NCBI RefSeq assembly: GCF_035762065.1
Contig: NZ_DASTPW010000050.1
Coordinates: 185,797-249,796, forward strand
From: Methylibium sp035762065
GTDB lineage: Bacteria > Pseudomonadota > Gammaproteobacteria > Burkholderiales > Burkholderiaceae_C
Direction of reading: 5' to 3'
Length of the DNA stretch: 64,000 nucleotides
Part shown: piece by piece, positions 36,228-44,800 of the stretch
Layout of the letters: every line of letters starts with the position of its first letter
How positions within the stretch are numbered: the stretch's first letter is position 1
Program-made: the position numbers and the translations under genes
Notes under the pieces: generated by a model
The model's input: only the letters and a program-made list of their open reading frames with translations
Told to the model about the DNA's origin: nothing
The model's database searches: none

Positions 36228-37190
36228 GTGGACACCAAGTGGCTCGAAGACTTCGTGAGCCTCGCCGAGACGCGCAGCTTCTCGCGATCGGCGCAATTGC
36301 GGCACGTCACGCAGCCGGCGTTCTCGCGGCGCATCCAGGCGCTCGAGGCCTGGGCCGGCACCGATCTCGTCGATCGCTCCTCCTACCCGACGCGGCTCAC
36401 GCCGGCCGGCACGACCTTCCATGCGCAGGCGCTGGAGATCATCGAATCGCTGCAGGCCACGCGCAACCTGATGCGCGCGCATCGCTCAGTCGGCCAGGAC
36501 ATGATCGAGTTCGCGGTGCCCCACACGCTGGCCTTCGCCTTCTTTCCGCATTGGGTGATGCAGCTGCGGCGCGAGCTGAGCGCGAGCTTCGGGCCGATGA
36601 AGAGCCGGCTCATCGCGCTGAACGTGCACGACGCGGTGCTGCGCCTGGCTGAAGGCAGCTGCGACCTGCTGATCGCCTACCACCACCCCTTGTTGCCGCT
36701 GCAGTTGAACAGCGAGCGCTACGAGATGCTGACGCTCGGCGAGGAATCGCTGCGCGCCTACGCGCGCTCGACACCCGAGGGCGAGCCGATGTTCACCCTG
36801 GCGCGGCCGGGCAGCGAGCGCATGCAGGCGCGCGTGCCCTTCCTCGCCTACGCGACCGGTGCCTACCTCGGGCAGATGGTCGACCTGATCGTCAAGCAGG
36901 CCGCGACGCCGCTGGGCCTCGACGCGATCTACGAGACCGACATGGCCGAAGGCCTGAAGGCGATGGCGCTCGAAGGCCACGGCCTCGCCTTCCTGCCGGC
37001 CAGCTCGGTGCGCAAGGAGCTGAAGCAGCGCAAGCTGCTGCCGGCCGCGCCCTCGGGCAGCTTCGAGCTGACGATGGACGTGCGCATCTACCGCGAGCGA
37101 CCCGAGGTGGCGCGCCACGTCAAGCCGATCGCGCAGGCCTTGTGGGACCACCTGCGCGCCAGCCTCGAGCGGCCGTCGGCACCTGCCTGA
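36228..37190 (+). CDS. LysR-family regulator, HypT-like
   Basis: A 320-residue LysR protein starting with GTG. Its first 60 residues ('KWLEDFVSLAETRSFSRSAQLRHVTQPAFSRRIQALEAWAG'-type; key pieces 'WLEDFVSLAETRSFSRSA' and 'TQPAFSRRIQALEAW') and 'LVDRSSYPTRLTPAG' resemble the YjiE/HypT branch, known in E. coli as a hypochlorite-responsive regulator. The gene lies 298 bases upstream of gltI on the same strand, and LysR genes of this branch commonly precede glutamate/aspartate importers in Burkholderiales. Either control of gltIJKL or an oxidant response is possible. The gap before gltI holds no operator I can define. Confidence 0.85.
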   Translation: MDTKWLEDFVSLAETRSFSRSAQLRHVTQPAFSRRIQALEAWAGTDLVDRSSYPTRLTPAGTTFHAQALEIIESLQATRNLMRAHRSVGQDMIEFAVPHTLAFAFFPHWVMQLRRELSASFGPMKSRLIALNVHDAVLRLAEGSCDLLIAYHHPLLPLQLNSERYEMLTLGEESLRAYARSTPEGEPMFTLARPGSERMQARVPFLAYATGAYLGQMVDLIVKQAATPLGLDAIYETDMAEGLKAMALEGHGLAFLPASSVRKELKQRKLLPAAPSGSFELTMDVRIYRERPEVARHVKPIAQALWDHLRASLERPSAPA

Positions 37191-37488
37191 CGGGCGACGA
37201 GCGCCACGCCGGCTCACCCGGGCAGCGCCCGACCCAGGGTTCCCCCTCGGTCATGCCGAAGCCGATGCGGCCTGCGCATCGTCTCCGCCGGCAACGGCAT
37301 TGGCTGCGCGGCGAGCGCCTCGCTAGAGTGCGCGCCCAGCGAACGAGGCCGCTTCGAGCGGGGCGTGGCACGAACCCTGCTCGCCACGCGTCGTCGGCCT
37401 TGTGCGGCTGAACCCGGGTGGTCCCGACCATGCCCCTCCGGTAGATTCACCGCATCTCTTTTCCCGTTCCTTCATCGAGGAGTACTGC

Positions 37489-38382
37489 ATGAAGAAGTCG
37501 CTGCTCGTTCTCGCGGTCGCCTGCGCCGCCGCCGGTGCCGCACAGGCCGACACGCTGAAGAAGATCAAGGACGCCGGCTCGGCCACGATGGGCGTGCGCG
37601 AGTCGTCCGGTGCGCTGAGCTACACGCTCGGCGACGGCAAGTACGTCGGCTACCACGTCGAGATCTGCGAGCGCGTGCTGAAGGACGTCGCCAAGCAGAT
37701 CGGCATGGCCAACCTGCCGGTGAAGTACCAGCCGGTCACCTCGCAGAACCGCATCCCGCTGGTGCAGAACGGCACCGTCGACATCGAGTGCGGCTCGACC
37801 ACCAACAACGCCGCGCGCCAGAAGGACGTGGCCTTCGCGCCGACCACCTACGTCGAGGAAGTGCGCATCGCGGTCAAGGCCAACTCGGGCATCACTTCGC
37901 TCGCGCAGCTCGGCGGCAAGAAGGTCGCGACCACCACCGGCACGACCTCGGTGCAGCTGCTGCGCCGCAACGAGAAGGCGAGCGGCCTGAGCTTCGACGA
38001 AGTCTTCGGCAAGGACCACGCCGACAGCTTCCTGTTGCTCGAGAGCGGCCGCGCCGATGCCTTCGTGATGGACGGTCAGATCCTCGCCGGCCTCATCAGC
38101 AAGTCGAAGGCGCCGTCCGACTACAAGATCGTCGGCGAGGTCATCAACGTCGAGCCGATCGCGATCATGTTCCGCAAGGACGACGCGGCGTTCAAGAAGG
38201 CGGTCGACGACAGCATCGGCGCGATGATGAAGTCGGGCGACATCGCCAAGCTCTACGACAAGTGGTTCCTGCAGCCGATCCCGCCGTCGAACACGAAGGT
38301 CGGTCTGGCCTTGTCGGAGGCCACCAAGGCCGCGTGGGCGAACCCCAACGACAAGCCGGCCGAGGACTACGCGAAGAAGTGA
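37489..38382 (+). CDS. gltI: Glutamate/aspartate ABC transporter, periplasmic binding protein
   Basis: A 297-residue family 3 solute-binding protein. It has a signal peptide ('KKSLLVLAVACAAAGAAQA'), then 'LKKIKDAGSATMGVRESSG' and 'ALSYTLGDGKYVGYHVEICERV', the family-3 signature. 'TVDIECGSTTNNAARQKDVAF' (about residues 98-118) is typical of GltI. GAGGAG before the ATG at 37489 fixes the start. It captures glutamate and aspartate for GltJKL, whose genes follow on the same strand. Confidence 0.95.
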   Translation: MKKSLLVLAVACAAAGAAQADTLKKIKDAGSATMGVRESSGALSYTLGDGKYVGYHVEICERVLKDVAKQIGMANLPVKYQPVTSQNRIPLVQNGTVDIECGSTTNNAARQKDVAFAPTTYVEEVRIAVKANSGITSLAQLGGKKVATTTGTTSVQLLRRNEKASGLSFDEVFGKDHADSFLLLESGRADAFVMDGQILAGLISKSKAPSDYKIVGEVINVEPIAIMFRKDDAAFKKAVDDSIGAMMKSGDIAKLYDKWFLQPIPPSNTKVGLALSEATKAAWANPNDKPAEDYAKK

Positions 38383-38460
38383 TCGACTGAGACAAGACCG
38401 AGGCGGCGCGCGGCAGGCGCGCCGCCGAGGCGGGCAGTGGCCGCGGGAGGAGGTGCCTCG

Positions 38461-39201
38461 GTGGGCAATTGGGATTGGCAGGTGTTCTGCAAGAACACCC
38501 TGGACGGCGAGGTTGTCTCCGGCTGCTTCGGCAAGGACGGCGACATCACCTACCTCGACTGGCTGCTGTCGGCCTGGGGCTGGACGCTTTCGGTCGCGGC
38601 GCTCGCGTTGATCGTCGCGCTGGCCATCGGCTCGCTGATGGGCATCCTGCGCACCACGCCCGACAAGCGCCTCGTGCTGCTCGGCAACGTCTGGACCGAG
38701 CTGTTTCGCAACATCCCGCTGCTGGTCCAGATCTTCCTCTGGTACCACGTGATCCCTGCGATCCTCACGCCGCTGCGCGACGTGCCGAGCTTCGTGCTGG
38801 TGGTGCTGGCGCTGGGCTTCTTCACTTCGGCGCGCATCGCCGAGCAGGTGAAGGCCGGCATCCAGAGCCTGCCGCGCGGGCAGAGCTACGCGGGCCTCGC
38901 GATGGGGCTGACGCTGCCACAGACCTACCGCTTCGTGCTGCTGCCGATGGCGTTTCGCATCGTCATCCCGCCGCTCACGAGCGAGAGCATGAACATCATC
39001 AAGAACAGCTCGGTCGCCTTCGCGGTGAGCATCGCCGAGATGACGATGTTCGCGATGCAGGCGCAGGAGGAAACCTCGCGAGGCATCGAGATCTACCTTG
39101 CCGTCACCGGCCTGTACTTCGTCTCGGCCTTCGCGGTGAACCGCGTGATGATGTTCGTCGAGAACCGCGTGCGCGTTCCCGGCACCTACGGAGGCAAGTG
39201 A
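38461..39201 (+). CDS. gltJ: Glutamate/aspartate ABC transporter permease GltJ
   Basis: A 246-residue inner-membrane permease. The start is the GTG at 38461, 8 bases after GGAGGAGG; an upstream in-frame GTG at 38437 lies before that site and is rejected. It begins 'GNWDWQVFCKNTLDGE', a GltJ-typical N-terminus, and contains the ATPase-docking loop 'EQVKAGIQSLPRGQSYAGLAMG' (about residues 130-151). 'NIIKNSSVAFAVSIAEMT' follows. It overlaps gltK by one base. Confidence 0.95.
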   Translation: MGNWDWQVFCKNTLDGEVVSGCFGKDGDITYLDWLLSAWGWTLSVAALALIVALAIGSLMGILRTTPDKRLVLLGNVWTELFRNIPLLVQIFLWYHVIPAILTPLRDVPSFVLVVLALGFFTSARIAEQVKAGIQSLPRGQSYAGLAMGLTLPQTYRFVLLPMAFRIVIPPLTSESMNIIKNSSVAFAVSIAEMTMFAMQAQEETSRGIEIYLAVTGLYFVSAFAVNRVMMFVENRVRVPGTYGGK

Positions 39202-39872
39202 TGCTGGCCTCCCTGGACTTCTCCTTCCTCAGCTGGAACGTCGTCTCCAGCTTCGTCCTCAAGGGCCTCATCTTCTCGGTGCAGCTCACGCTGATCGCGA
39301 TGATCGGCGGCATCCTGCTCGGCACGGTGCTCGCGCTGATGCGGCTGTCCGGCAAGCCCTGGCTGGTGTGGCCGGCGGCGTTCTACGTGAACACGCTGCG
39401 CTCGATCCCGCTGGTGATGGTGATCCTGTGGTTCTTCCTGCTGATCCCGCTGCTCGTCGGCCGGCCGATGGGCGCGGAGCTGTCGGCCGTCATCACCTTC
39501 ACCGTCTTCGAGGCCGCGTACTACTCCGAGATCATGCGCGCCGGCATCCAGAGCGTGCCGCGCGGGCAGGTGTCGGCCGGCTATGCGGTGGGCATGAGCT
39601 ATGGCCAGACGATGCAGCTGATCGTGCTGCCGCAGGCCTTCCGCAACATGCTGCCGGTGCTGTTGACGCAGACCATCATCCTGTTCCAGGACACCTCGCT
39701 GGTCTACGCGATCGGCGCCTACGACCTGCTCAAGGGCTTCGAGGTCGCCGGCAAGAACTTCAACCGGCCGGTCGAGACCTACCTCGTCGCGGCGGTCGTG
39801 TACTTCGTCATCTGCTTCTCGCTGTCGATGCTCGTGCGTCGCCTGCAGAAGAAGATTGCCATCATCCGTTGA
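39201..39872 (+). CDS. gltK: Glutamate/aspartate ABC transporter permease GltK
   Basis: A 223-residue inner-membrane permease, partner of GltJ. It starts 'MLASLDFSFLSWNVVSSF' and has 'TLRSIPLVMVILWFFLLIP' (about residues 66-84), the docking loop 'SEIMRAGIQSVPRGQVSAGYA' and 'IILFQDTSLVYAIGAYDLL'. It shares one base with gltJ (TGATG) and is followed 13 bases later by gltL. Confidence 0.95.
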   Translation: MLASLDFSFLSWNVVSSFVLKGLIFSVQLTLIAMIGGILLGTVLALMRLSGKPWLVWPAAFYVNTLRSIPLVMVILWFFLLIPLLVGRPMGAELSAVITFTVFEAAYYSEIMRAGIQSVPRGQVSAGYAVGMSYGQTMQLIVLPQAFRNMLPVLLTQTIILFQDTSLVYAIGAYDLLKGFEVAGKNFNRPVETYLVAAVVYFVICFSLSMLVRRLQKKIAIIR

Positions 39873-39885
39873 GCAGGAGCCGGCC

Positions 39886-40620
39886 GTGATCGACATCAAG
39901 GACGTGAGCAAGTGGTACGGCAGCTTCCAGGTGCTGACCGATTGCAGCACCAGCGTCAAGAAGGGCGAGGTCGTCGTGGTCTGTGGCCCTTCGGGCTCCG
40001 GCAAGTCGACGCTGATCAAGACGGTCAACGCGCTCGAGCCCTTCCAGAAGGGCGACATCGTCGTCGACGGCATCAGCATCGCCGACCCGAAAACCAACCT
40101 GCCCAAACTGCGCAGCCGGGTCGGCATGGTGTTCCAGCACTTCGAGCTCTTTCCGCACCTGTCGGTCACCGAGAACCTGACGCTGGCGCAGGTCAAGGTG
40201 CTCAAGCGCAGGCCCGACGAGGCGAAGACGCGCGGGCTCAAGATGCTCGAGCGCGTCGGCCTGACGGCGCACAAGGACAAGTTCCCCGGCCAGCTCTCCG
40301 GCGGCCAGCAGCAGCGCGTCGCGATCGCGCGCGCGCTGAGCATGGACCCGATCGTGATGCTGTTCGACGAGCCGACCTCCGCGCTCGACCCCGAAATGGT
40401 TGGCGAGGTGCTCGACGTGATGGTCAAGCTGGCGCAGGAAGGCATGACGATGATGGTCGTCACGCACGAGATGGGCTTCGCGCGCAAGGTCAGCCACCGG
40501 GTCATCTTCATGGATGCCGGCAAGATCGTCGAGGACTGCAAGAAGGAAGACTTCTTCGGCGATGCGGCCGCGCGCTCGCCGCGGGCGCGGGACTTCTTGT
40601 CGAAGATCCTGCAGCACTGA
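39886..40620 (+). CDS. gltL: Glutamate/aspartate ABC transporter ATPase GltL
   Basis: A 244-residue ATPase. The GTG at 39886 follows AGGAG at good spacing. It has Walker A 'GPSGSGKSTLIK' (about residues 34-45), Q-loop 'GMVFQHFELFPHLSV', signature 'LSGGQQQRVAIARAL' and Walker B 'PIVMLFDEPTSALDPE'. The His switch is in 'VVTHEMGFA'. It is the last gene of gltIJKL, with 40 bases to pyrC. Confidence 0.96.
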   Translation: MIDIKDVSKWYGSFQVLTDCSTSVKKGEVVVVCGPSGSGKSTLIKTVNALEPFQKGDIVVDGISIADPKTNLPKLRSRVGMVFQHFELFPHLSVTENLTLAQVKVLKRRPDEAKTRGLKMLERVGLTAHKDKFPGQLSGGQQQRVAIARALSMDPIVMLFDEPTSALDPEMVGEVLDVMVKLAQEGMTMMVVTHEMGFARKVSHRVIFMDAGKIVEDCKKEDFFGDAAARSPRARDFLSKILQH

Positions 40621-40660
40621 GGCGCGGCGATCGGCGGGATGCGGGAAGACAATCCGCCGC

Positions 40661-41707
40661 ATGCCTTTCGACTCGCTGACCCTGACCCGCCCCGACGACT
40701 TCCACCTGCACCTGCGCGACGGCGCTGCGCTGGCCGCGGTGCTGCCGCACTCGGCGCGCCAGTTCGCCAGGGCGATCGTGATGCCCAATCTGCGCCCGCC
40801 GGTCGCCACCGTCGGCCAGGCCGCGGCCTACCGGCAGCGCGTGCTCGACGCGCGGCCGCGCGAAGGCGCCGGCAGCGACTTCGAGCCGCTGATGACGCTC
40901 TACCTGACCGACCGCACGAGCGCCGACGAGGTGCGCCGCGCGAAGGCGCAGGGCATCGTCGGCTTCAAGCTCTACCCGGCCGGCGCCACCACTCACAGCG
41001 ACGCCGGCGTCACCGACCTGAAGCACGTGCAGGCGGCGCTGGACGCGATGCAGCGCGAAGGCGTCGCGCTGCTGGTGCACGGCGAGGTGGTCGATCCGGA
41101 GGTCGACGTGTTCGACCGCGAGGCCGTCTTCATCGAACGCCACCTGCTCGCGCTGCGCCGCGACTTCCCGGCGCTGAAGATGGTGCTCGAGCACATCACC
41201 ACCCGCGAAGGCGTGCAGTACGTGGCCGAGGCCGGGCCGCTGACGGCCGCGACCATCACGCCGCAGCACCTGCTCTACAACCGCAACGCCATCTTTTCCG
41301 GCGGCCTGCAGCCGCACTGGTACTGCCTGCCGGTGTTGAAAAGCGAGGAGCACCGGCGCGCGCTGGTCGCCGCGGCCACCTCGGGCAAGCCCTGCTATTT
41401 CCTGGGCACCGACAGCGCACCGCATGCCGCCGCGCTGAAGGAGCACGCGGGCGGCCACGCCGGCTGCTACACCGCATTCAGCGCCCTGGAGCTCTACGCC
41501 GAGGTGTTCGAGGCGGCGGGCGCGCTCGAGCGCCTGGAGGCCTTCGCCAGCTTCCACGGCGCCGACTTCCACGGCCTGCCACGCAACCGTGGCACCCTCA
41601 CGCTGAGGCGCGAGCCGTGGACGCTGCCCGAGCGCCTGCCCTTCGGCGATGCCGAACTCAAGCCGCTGCGCGCCGGCGAGACGCTGGCCTGGCGCTTGGC
41701 CGATTGA
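40661..41707 (+). CDS. pyrC: Dihydroorotase (class II)
   Basis: A 348-residue zinc amidohydrolase that closes the dihydroorotate ring in pyrimidine synthesis. It has the metal motif 'DDFHLHLRDGAAL' (about residues 12-24), the carboxylated Lys in 'IVGFKLYPAGATTHSDAGV' (about 101-119), 'LLVHGEVVDPEVD' and 'VLEHITTREGV' for further His ligands, and 'YFLGTDSAPHA' with the catalytic Asp. Length is normal for the E. coli type. It lies between gltL and the NYN gene on the same strand. Confidence 0.96.
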   Translation: MPFDSLTLTRPDDFHLHLRDGAALAAVLPHSARQFARAIVMPNLRPPVATVGQAAAYRQRVLDARPREGAGSDFEPLMTLYLTDRTSADEVRRAKAQGIVGFKLYPAGATTHSDAGVTDLKHVQAALDAMQREGVALLVHGEVVDPEVDVFDREAVFIERHLLALRRDFPALKMVLEHITTREGVQYVAEAGPLTAATITPQHLLYNRNAIFSGGLQPHWYCLPVLKSEEHRRALVAAATSGKPCYFLGTDSAPHAAALKEHAGGHAGCYTAFSALELYAEVFEAAGALERLEAFASFHGADFHGLPRNRGTLTLRREPWTLPERLPFGDAELKPLRAGETLAWRLAD

Positions 41708-41732
41708 TCGTTCTCTTGCAAGGAGCCGTGCG

Positions 41733-42527
41733 ATGGACGACGAACGCACCCGCACGAGCCTGCTGATCGACGCCGACAACATCAGCGTCGAGGTCGTCGC
41801 CGAAGTGCTGCGGCTGATCGGCGACGGCTCGCGCCGCCTGGTGCACCGCCGTGCCTACGGCAGCCTGGAAAAGGCCCGCGAGTTCGGCGCGCTGTGCGAG
41901 CAGCACGCGATCCGCTTCTTCTCCACCACCTTCGCCGGCACCAACGGCACCGACGTCGCACTCGCGATCGACGCGATCGAGCTCGCGCGCGACGAGCCGG
42001 GCGACGAGTTCGTGCTCGTCACCTCCGACTGCGATTTCCTGCCGCTGGCCGCGCGGCTGCGCGAGCTGGGCTTCTACGTCTGCGGCTTCGGCCAGCAGGG
42101 CAAGTCGGCGCGCGACGTGGCCGAGTACCAGCGCGTCTACGACGAGTTCAAGGTCGTCGCGGCGCCGGCGGCGCGGCAGCGCAGCGCCGCGCGCAAGACG
42201 GCGTCACGGGCGGCGCCCGGGGCGATCGCGGAACAGCGCATGCCGGTCGCGGCGAACGAGTCGCCTGCACCGGCCAAGCCGCCGCCGCGCCCGAAAGTCG
42301 CGATCCTGCGGCCGCCCGACGAAGACGAGGTGCGCCGCATCCTCGAAGCGGTGCCGGCGCTGCTCGAAGGCCAGAAAGTCGAGCTGAGCCATGCGGCCAC
42401 GCTGCTGCGCGACAAACAGCTGCTCGCGAAGAACCGCTCGTCGACGCAGCTGTTCAAGAAGTACCCGCAGCAGTTCGAGCTGACGCCCGAGCAGCAGCCG
42501 AACAAGGTCCAGTACCGGGCGCGTTGA
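41733..42527 (+). CDS. NYN-domain (LabA-like) protein with LOTUS/OST-HTH domain
   Basis: A 264-residue protein. Residues 1-140 form a NYN/PIN-like ribonuclease domain with the acidic motifs 'TSLLIDADNIS' (about 8-18) and 'GDEFVLVTSDCDFLPLAARLRE' (about 91-112). A basic Ala/Pro linker follows. Residues about 195-264 ('DEDEVRRILEAVPALL', 'ATLLRDKQLLAKNRSSTQLFKKYPQ') look like the OST-HTH/LOTUS RNA-binding fold. AAGGAG precedes the ATG at 41733. An RNA-processing role is suggested by the domains; no target is known. It is 25 bases after pyrC. Confidence 0.85.
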   Translation: MDDERTRTSLLIDADNISVEVVAEVLRLIGDGSRRLVHRRAYGSLEKAREFGALCEQHAIRFFSTTFAGTNGTDVALAIDAIELARDEPGDEFVLVTSDCDFLPLAARLRELGFYVCGFGQQGKSARDVAEYQRVYDEFKVVAAPAARQRSAARKTASRAAPGAIAEQRMPVAANESPAPAKPPPRPKVAILRPPDEDEVRRILEAVPALLEGQKVELSHAATLLRDKQLLAKNRSSTQLFKKYPQQFELTPEQQPNKVQYRAR

Positions 42528-42537
42528 AGCGAGCCGC

Positions 42538-43470
42538 TCACTCGGCCGGCAGGAAGCCCTCGATCGAGAAGTAGCGCTCGCCGGTGTCGTAGTTGAAGCC
42601 GAGCACGCGGGCGCCGGCGGGCAGCTCGGGCAGCTTCTGCGCGATGGCGGCGAGCGTCGCGCCCGACGAGATGCCCACCAGCAGGCCTTCCTCGCGTGCC
42701 GAGCGGCGCGCCATCTCGCGCGCGGCTTCGGCTTCGACCTGGATCACGCCGTCGAGCAGCGCGGTGTGCAGGTTGTTCGGAACGAATCCGGCACCGATGC
42801 CCTGGATGGGATGCGGGCTGGGCTGCCCGCCGCTGATCACCGGGCTCGCGCTCGGCTCGACCGCGAAGACCTTCAGCTGCGGCAACTTCTTCTTCAACAC
42901 CTGCGCGCAGCCGGTGATGTGGCCGCCGGTGCCCACGCCGGTGATCAGCGCGTCGAGGCCCTCCGGGAAATCGGCGGCGATCTCCTCGGCTGTCGTCCTC
43001 ACGTGCACGTCGATGTTCGCCGGGTTGTCGAACTGCTGCGGCATCCAGGCGCCCGGCGTCTGCTCGACGATCTCCTGGGCGCGCGCGATCGAGCCCTTCA
43101 TGCCCTTCTCGCGCGGCGTCAGCACGAAGCTCGCGCCGTAGGCCAGCATCAGCCGGCGGCGTTCGATGCTCATGCTGTCGGGCATCACCAGCACCAGCTT
43201 GTAGCCCTTGACCGCCGCGACCATCGCAAGGCCGACGCCGGTGTTGCCCGAGGTCGGCTCGACGATCGTGCCGCCCGGCTTGAGCCGGCCGTCGCGCTCC
43301 GCGGCCTCGACCATCGCGAGCGCGATGCGGTCCTTGATCGATCCGCCCGGGTTGGCGCGCTCCGACTTGATCCAGACCTCGTGGCTGCCGTTGCCGATGT
43401 GGCCGAACAGCCGCCGCACGCGGATGTGCGGCGTGCGGCCGATGGTGTCGAGGACGGTGTTCGCTTTCAT
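42538..43470 (-). CDS. cysK: Cysteine synthase (O-acetylserine sulfhydrylase)
   Basis: A 310-residue PLP enzyme that makes cysteine from O-acetylserine and sulfide. The PLP lysine is Lys46 in 'NPGGSIKDR', the substrate loop is 'EPTSGNTGVGLA' (about residues 70-81), and the phosphate-binding loop is 'TGVGTGGHITG'. 'QPSPHPIQGIGAGFVPNNL' is the CysE-interacting region of the CysK type. AGGAG precedes the ATG at 43470. It is convergent with the NYN gene (10-base gap) and divergent from rnpB. Confidence 0.94.
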   Translation of the reverse strand: MKANTVLDTIGRTPHIRVRRLFGHIGNGSHEVWIKSERANPGGSIKDRIALAMVEAAERDGRLKPGGTIVEPTSGNTGVGLAMVAAVKGYKLVLVMPDSMSIERRRLMLAYGASFVLTPREKGMKGSIARAQEIVEQTPGAWMPQQFDNPANIDVHVRTTAEEIAADFPEGLDALITGVGTGGHITGCAQVLKKKLPQLKVFAVEPSASPVISGGQPSPHPIQGIGAGFVPNNLHTALLDGVIQVEAEAAREMARRSAREEGLLVGISSGATLAAIAQKLPELPAGARVLGFNYDTGERYFSIEGFLPAE

Positions 43471-43545
43471 GGCGTCTCCTGCGAGGGCGGTTCGAGGCGG
43501 GCGGCCATCGTAAACGTCGAGCAGCGGGCGTCGATAATCCGTGCC

Positions 43546-43946
43546 GTGAAGCGGGCCAGACCGCCGCTGGCACATCGGCCGAAAGGCCGTGCTGGAGGAA
43601 GGTCCGGACTGCACAGGGCGGCGCAGCAGCTAACGGCTGTCCACCGTGAGGTGAGGATCAGAGCAACAGAGACGAGTCTTCGGCGTGAGGGCCGGGCGTG
43701 GCGCGAAGCGGCACGCCAAAGGCCCTCGAGTCCGGGCGGCTTGCCGACCGGACGGCGCCGAAGGGTGAAACGGGCAATCTCTGCGTGCAGCAACACCAAA
43801 TAGGCACACGTTGACCCGGCCCGGCGAGTGTGCGGGTAGGTGGCACCGAGCCGCTCCGCGAGGGGCGGCCCAGATGAATGGCGGTCACGGGCCCGAAGCC
43901 GCAAGGCCGAGGCCCGCACAGAATCCGGCCTATCGGCCCGCTTCAC
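43546..43946 (+). ncRNA. rnpB: RNase P RNA, bacterial class A
   Basis: The ends pair perfectly as helix P1: GTGAAGCGGGCC (43546-43557) with GGCCCGCTTCAC (43935-43946). Universally conserved RNase P elements are present in order: GAGGAAGGTCCGGACT near 43591, GCACAGGG, a GCAACAGAGACGAGT-like segment ('AGCAACAGAGACGAG') near 43662, GGGTGAAACGGGCAATC near 43763, the AGATGAATGGCGGTCAC block near 43872, and ACAGAATCCGGCCTAT near 43918. The RNA cleaves tRNA precursors together with RnpA. A -10-like GATAAT lies at 43533-43538, 7 bases upstream. Its 3' end is 9 bases from the stop of the convergent dioxygenase-like gene. Confidence 0.96.
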
Positions 43947-43955
43947 ACTTTCGAT

Positions 43956-44609
43956 TCAGCCCGGCACGACCCAGTCCTGCCGCACCTGCCAGCGCAGGCC
44001 GCTCGCCGCGGGTGCGGCCACCAGCCGCATCGCGAGCGCCTCGCGCTCTTCGGCATCGAGCGAGCGCCAGAGGAAGTCGCCGGCGTTGCCCGGATCGTTC
44101 TCGACGAACAGTTGCGAGATGCGCTCGCCGAAGCTCGGATGCCGCAGCCGGATGTGGATGTGCGGCGTGCGTCCGGGGTAGGGATGCGGGCGGATCGCGA
44201 CGAAGCGGGCGATGCCCTGCGCGTCGCTGCGCGCGCTGCCGAAGCCCTGGAATCCGGCGTCGACGCTTTCGGCGGGCACGCGCTGCGTCGAAGGATGGGT
44301 GTAGTGGCCGAGCGCGTCGCACTGCCAGATCTCGACCTCGGCGCCATCGACGATGCGGCCCTGCGCATCGACCACGCGGCCCTCGAGCCCGAGCCGCTCG
44401 CCGCGCGCGGCGAGCACGCGGCCGTCGCGCGCGACGCGGGTGAGATCGGCGTCCCAGTCGCCGTGCTGGCGCTCGCGCCAGGCACGCGGCGGATAGAACG
44501 GGCCGACGGTCATCGAGGCGATCGTGCGGCGCGAACTCGCGAGCGCAGGGAAGGCGAGTGTCGCGGCGAAGGCTTGCAGCAGCAGCCGGCGGGGACGGGC
44601 GAGCTTCAT
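43956..44609 (-). CDS. Exported intradiol ring-cleavage dioxygenase-like protein
   Basis: A 217-residue protein of the intradiol (catechol/protocatechuate) dioxygenase fold, with a signal peptide ('LARPRRLLLQAFAATLAFPALA'). The beta-sandwich region has 'MTVGPFYPP', 'LGLEGRVVDAQGRIVDGAEVEIWQCDALGHYTHPS' (key pieces 'GRVVDAQGRIVDGAEVEIWQ' and 'GHYTHPS', first Tyr ligand) and 'GRTPHIHIRLRHPSF' (His-x-His ligands). Signal-peptide-bearing members are common in Burkholderiales and their substrates are mostly unknown. No aromatic-catabolism genes are adjacent. It is divergent from the Bcr/CflA gene. Confidence 0.82.
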   Translation of the reverse strand: MKLARPRRLLLQAFAATLAFPALASSRRTIASMTVGPFYPPRAWRERQHGDWDADLTRVARDGRVLAARGERLGLEGRVVDAQGRIVDGAEVEIWQCDALGHYTHPSTQRVPAESVDAGFQGFGSARSDAQGIARFVAIRPHPYPGRTPHIHIRLRHPSFGERISQLFVENDPGNAGDFLWRSLDAEEREALAMRLVAAPAASGLRWQVRQDWVVPG

Positions 44610-44800
44610 CGGCAATTCGTTCCCGAAAGGGCGCTTCGGTTCGTGAAGCGTCGAAGTGTGCGGCGTGGGGCTCGTGATGCGCCGCGAATGCGCCGGGCGC
44701 TGCGCGGCCATCGAATCCGAATCGATAATCCCACGGCCCGCCTCCGCTACGGCGCGCGCTCGCTGCGAGGCCAGCGCAGCCCGCGACCTCCACGCCCCCG

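Noticed and set aside
43546..43946. Short open frames within the RNase P RNA region
   Set aside because: The conserved RNase P RNA elements and the closing P1 helix explain this stretch; the frames are incidental.
44609..44711. Longer start for the intradiol-dioxygenase-like gene
   Set aside because: The ATG at 44609 directly begins a signal peptide; the upstream 34 codons would bury it.
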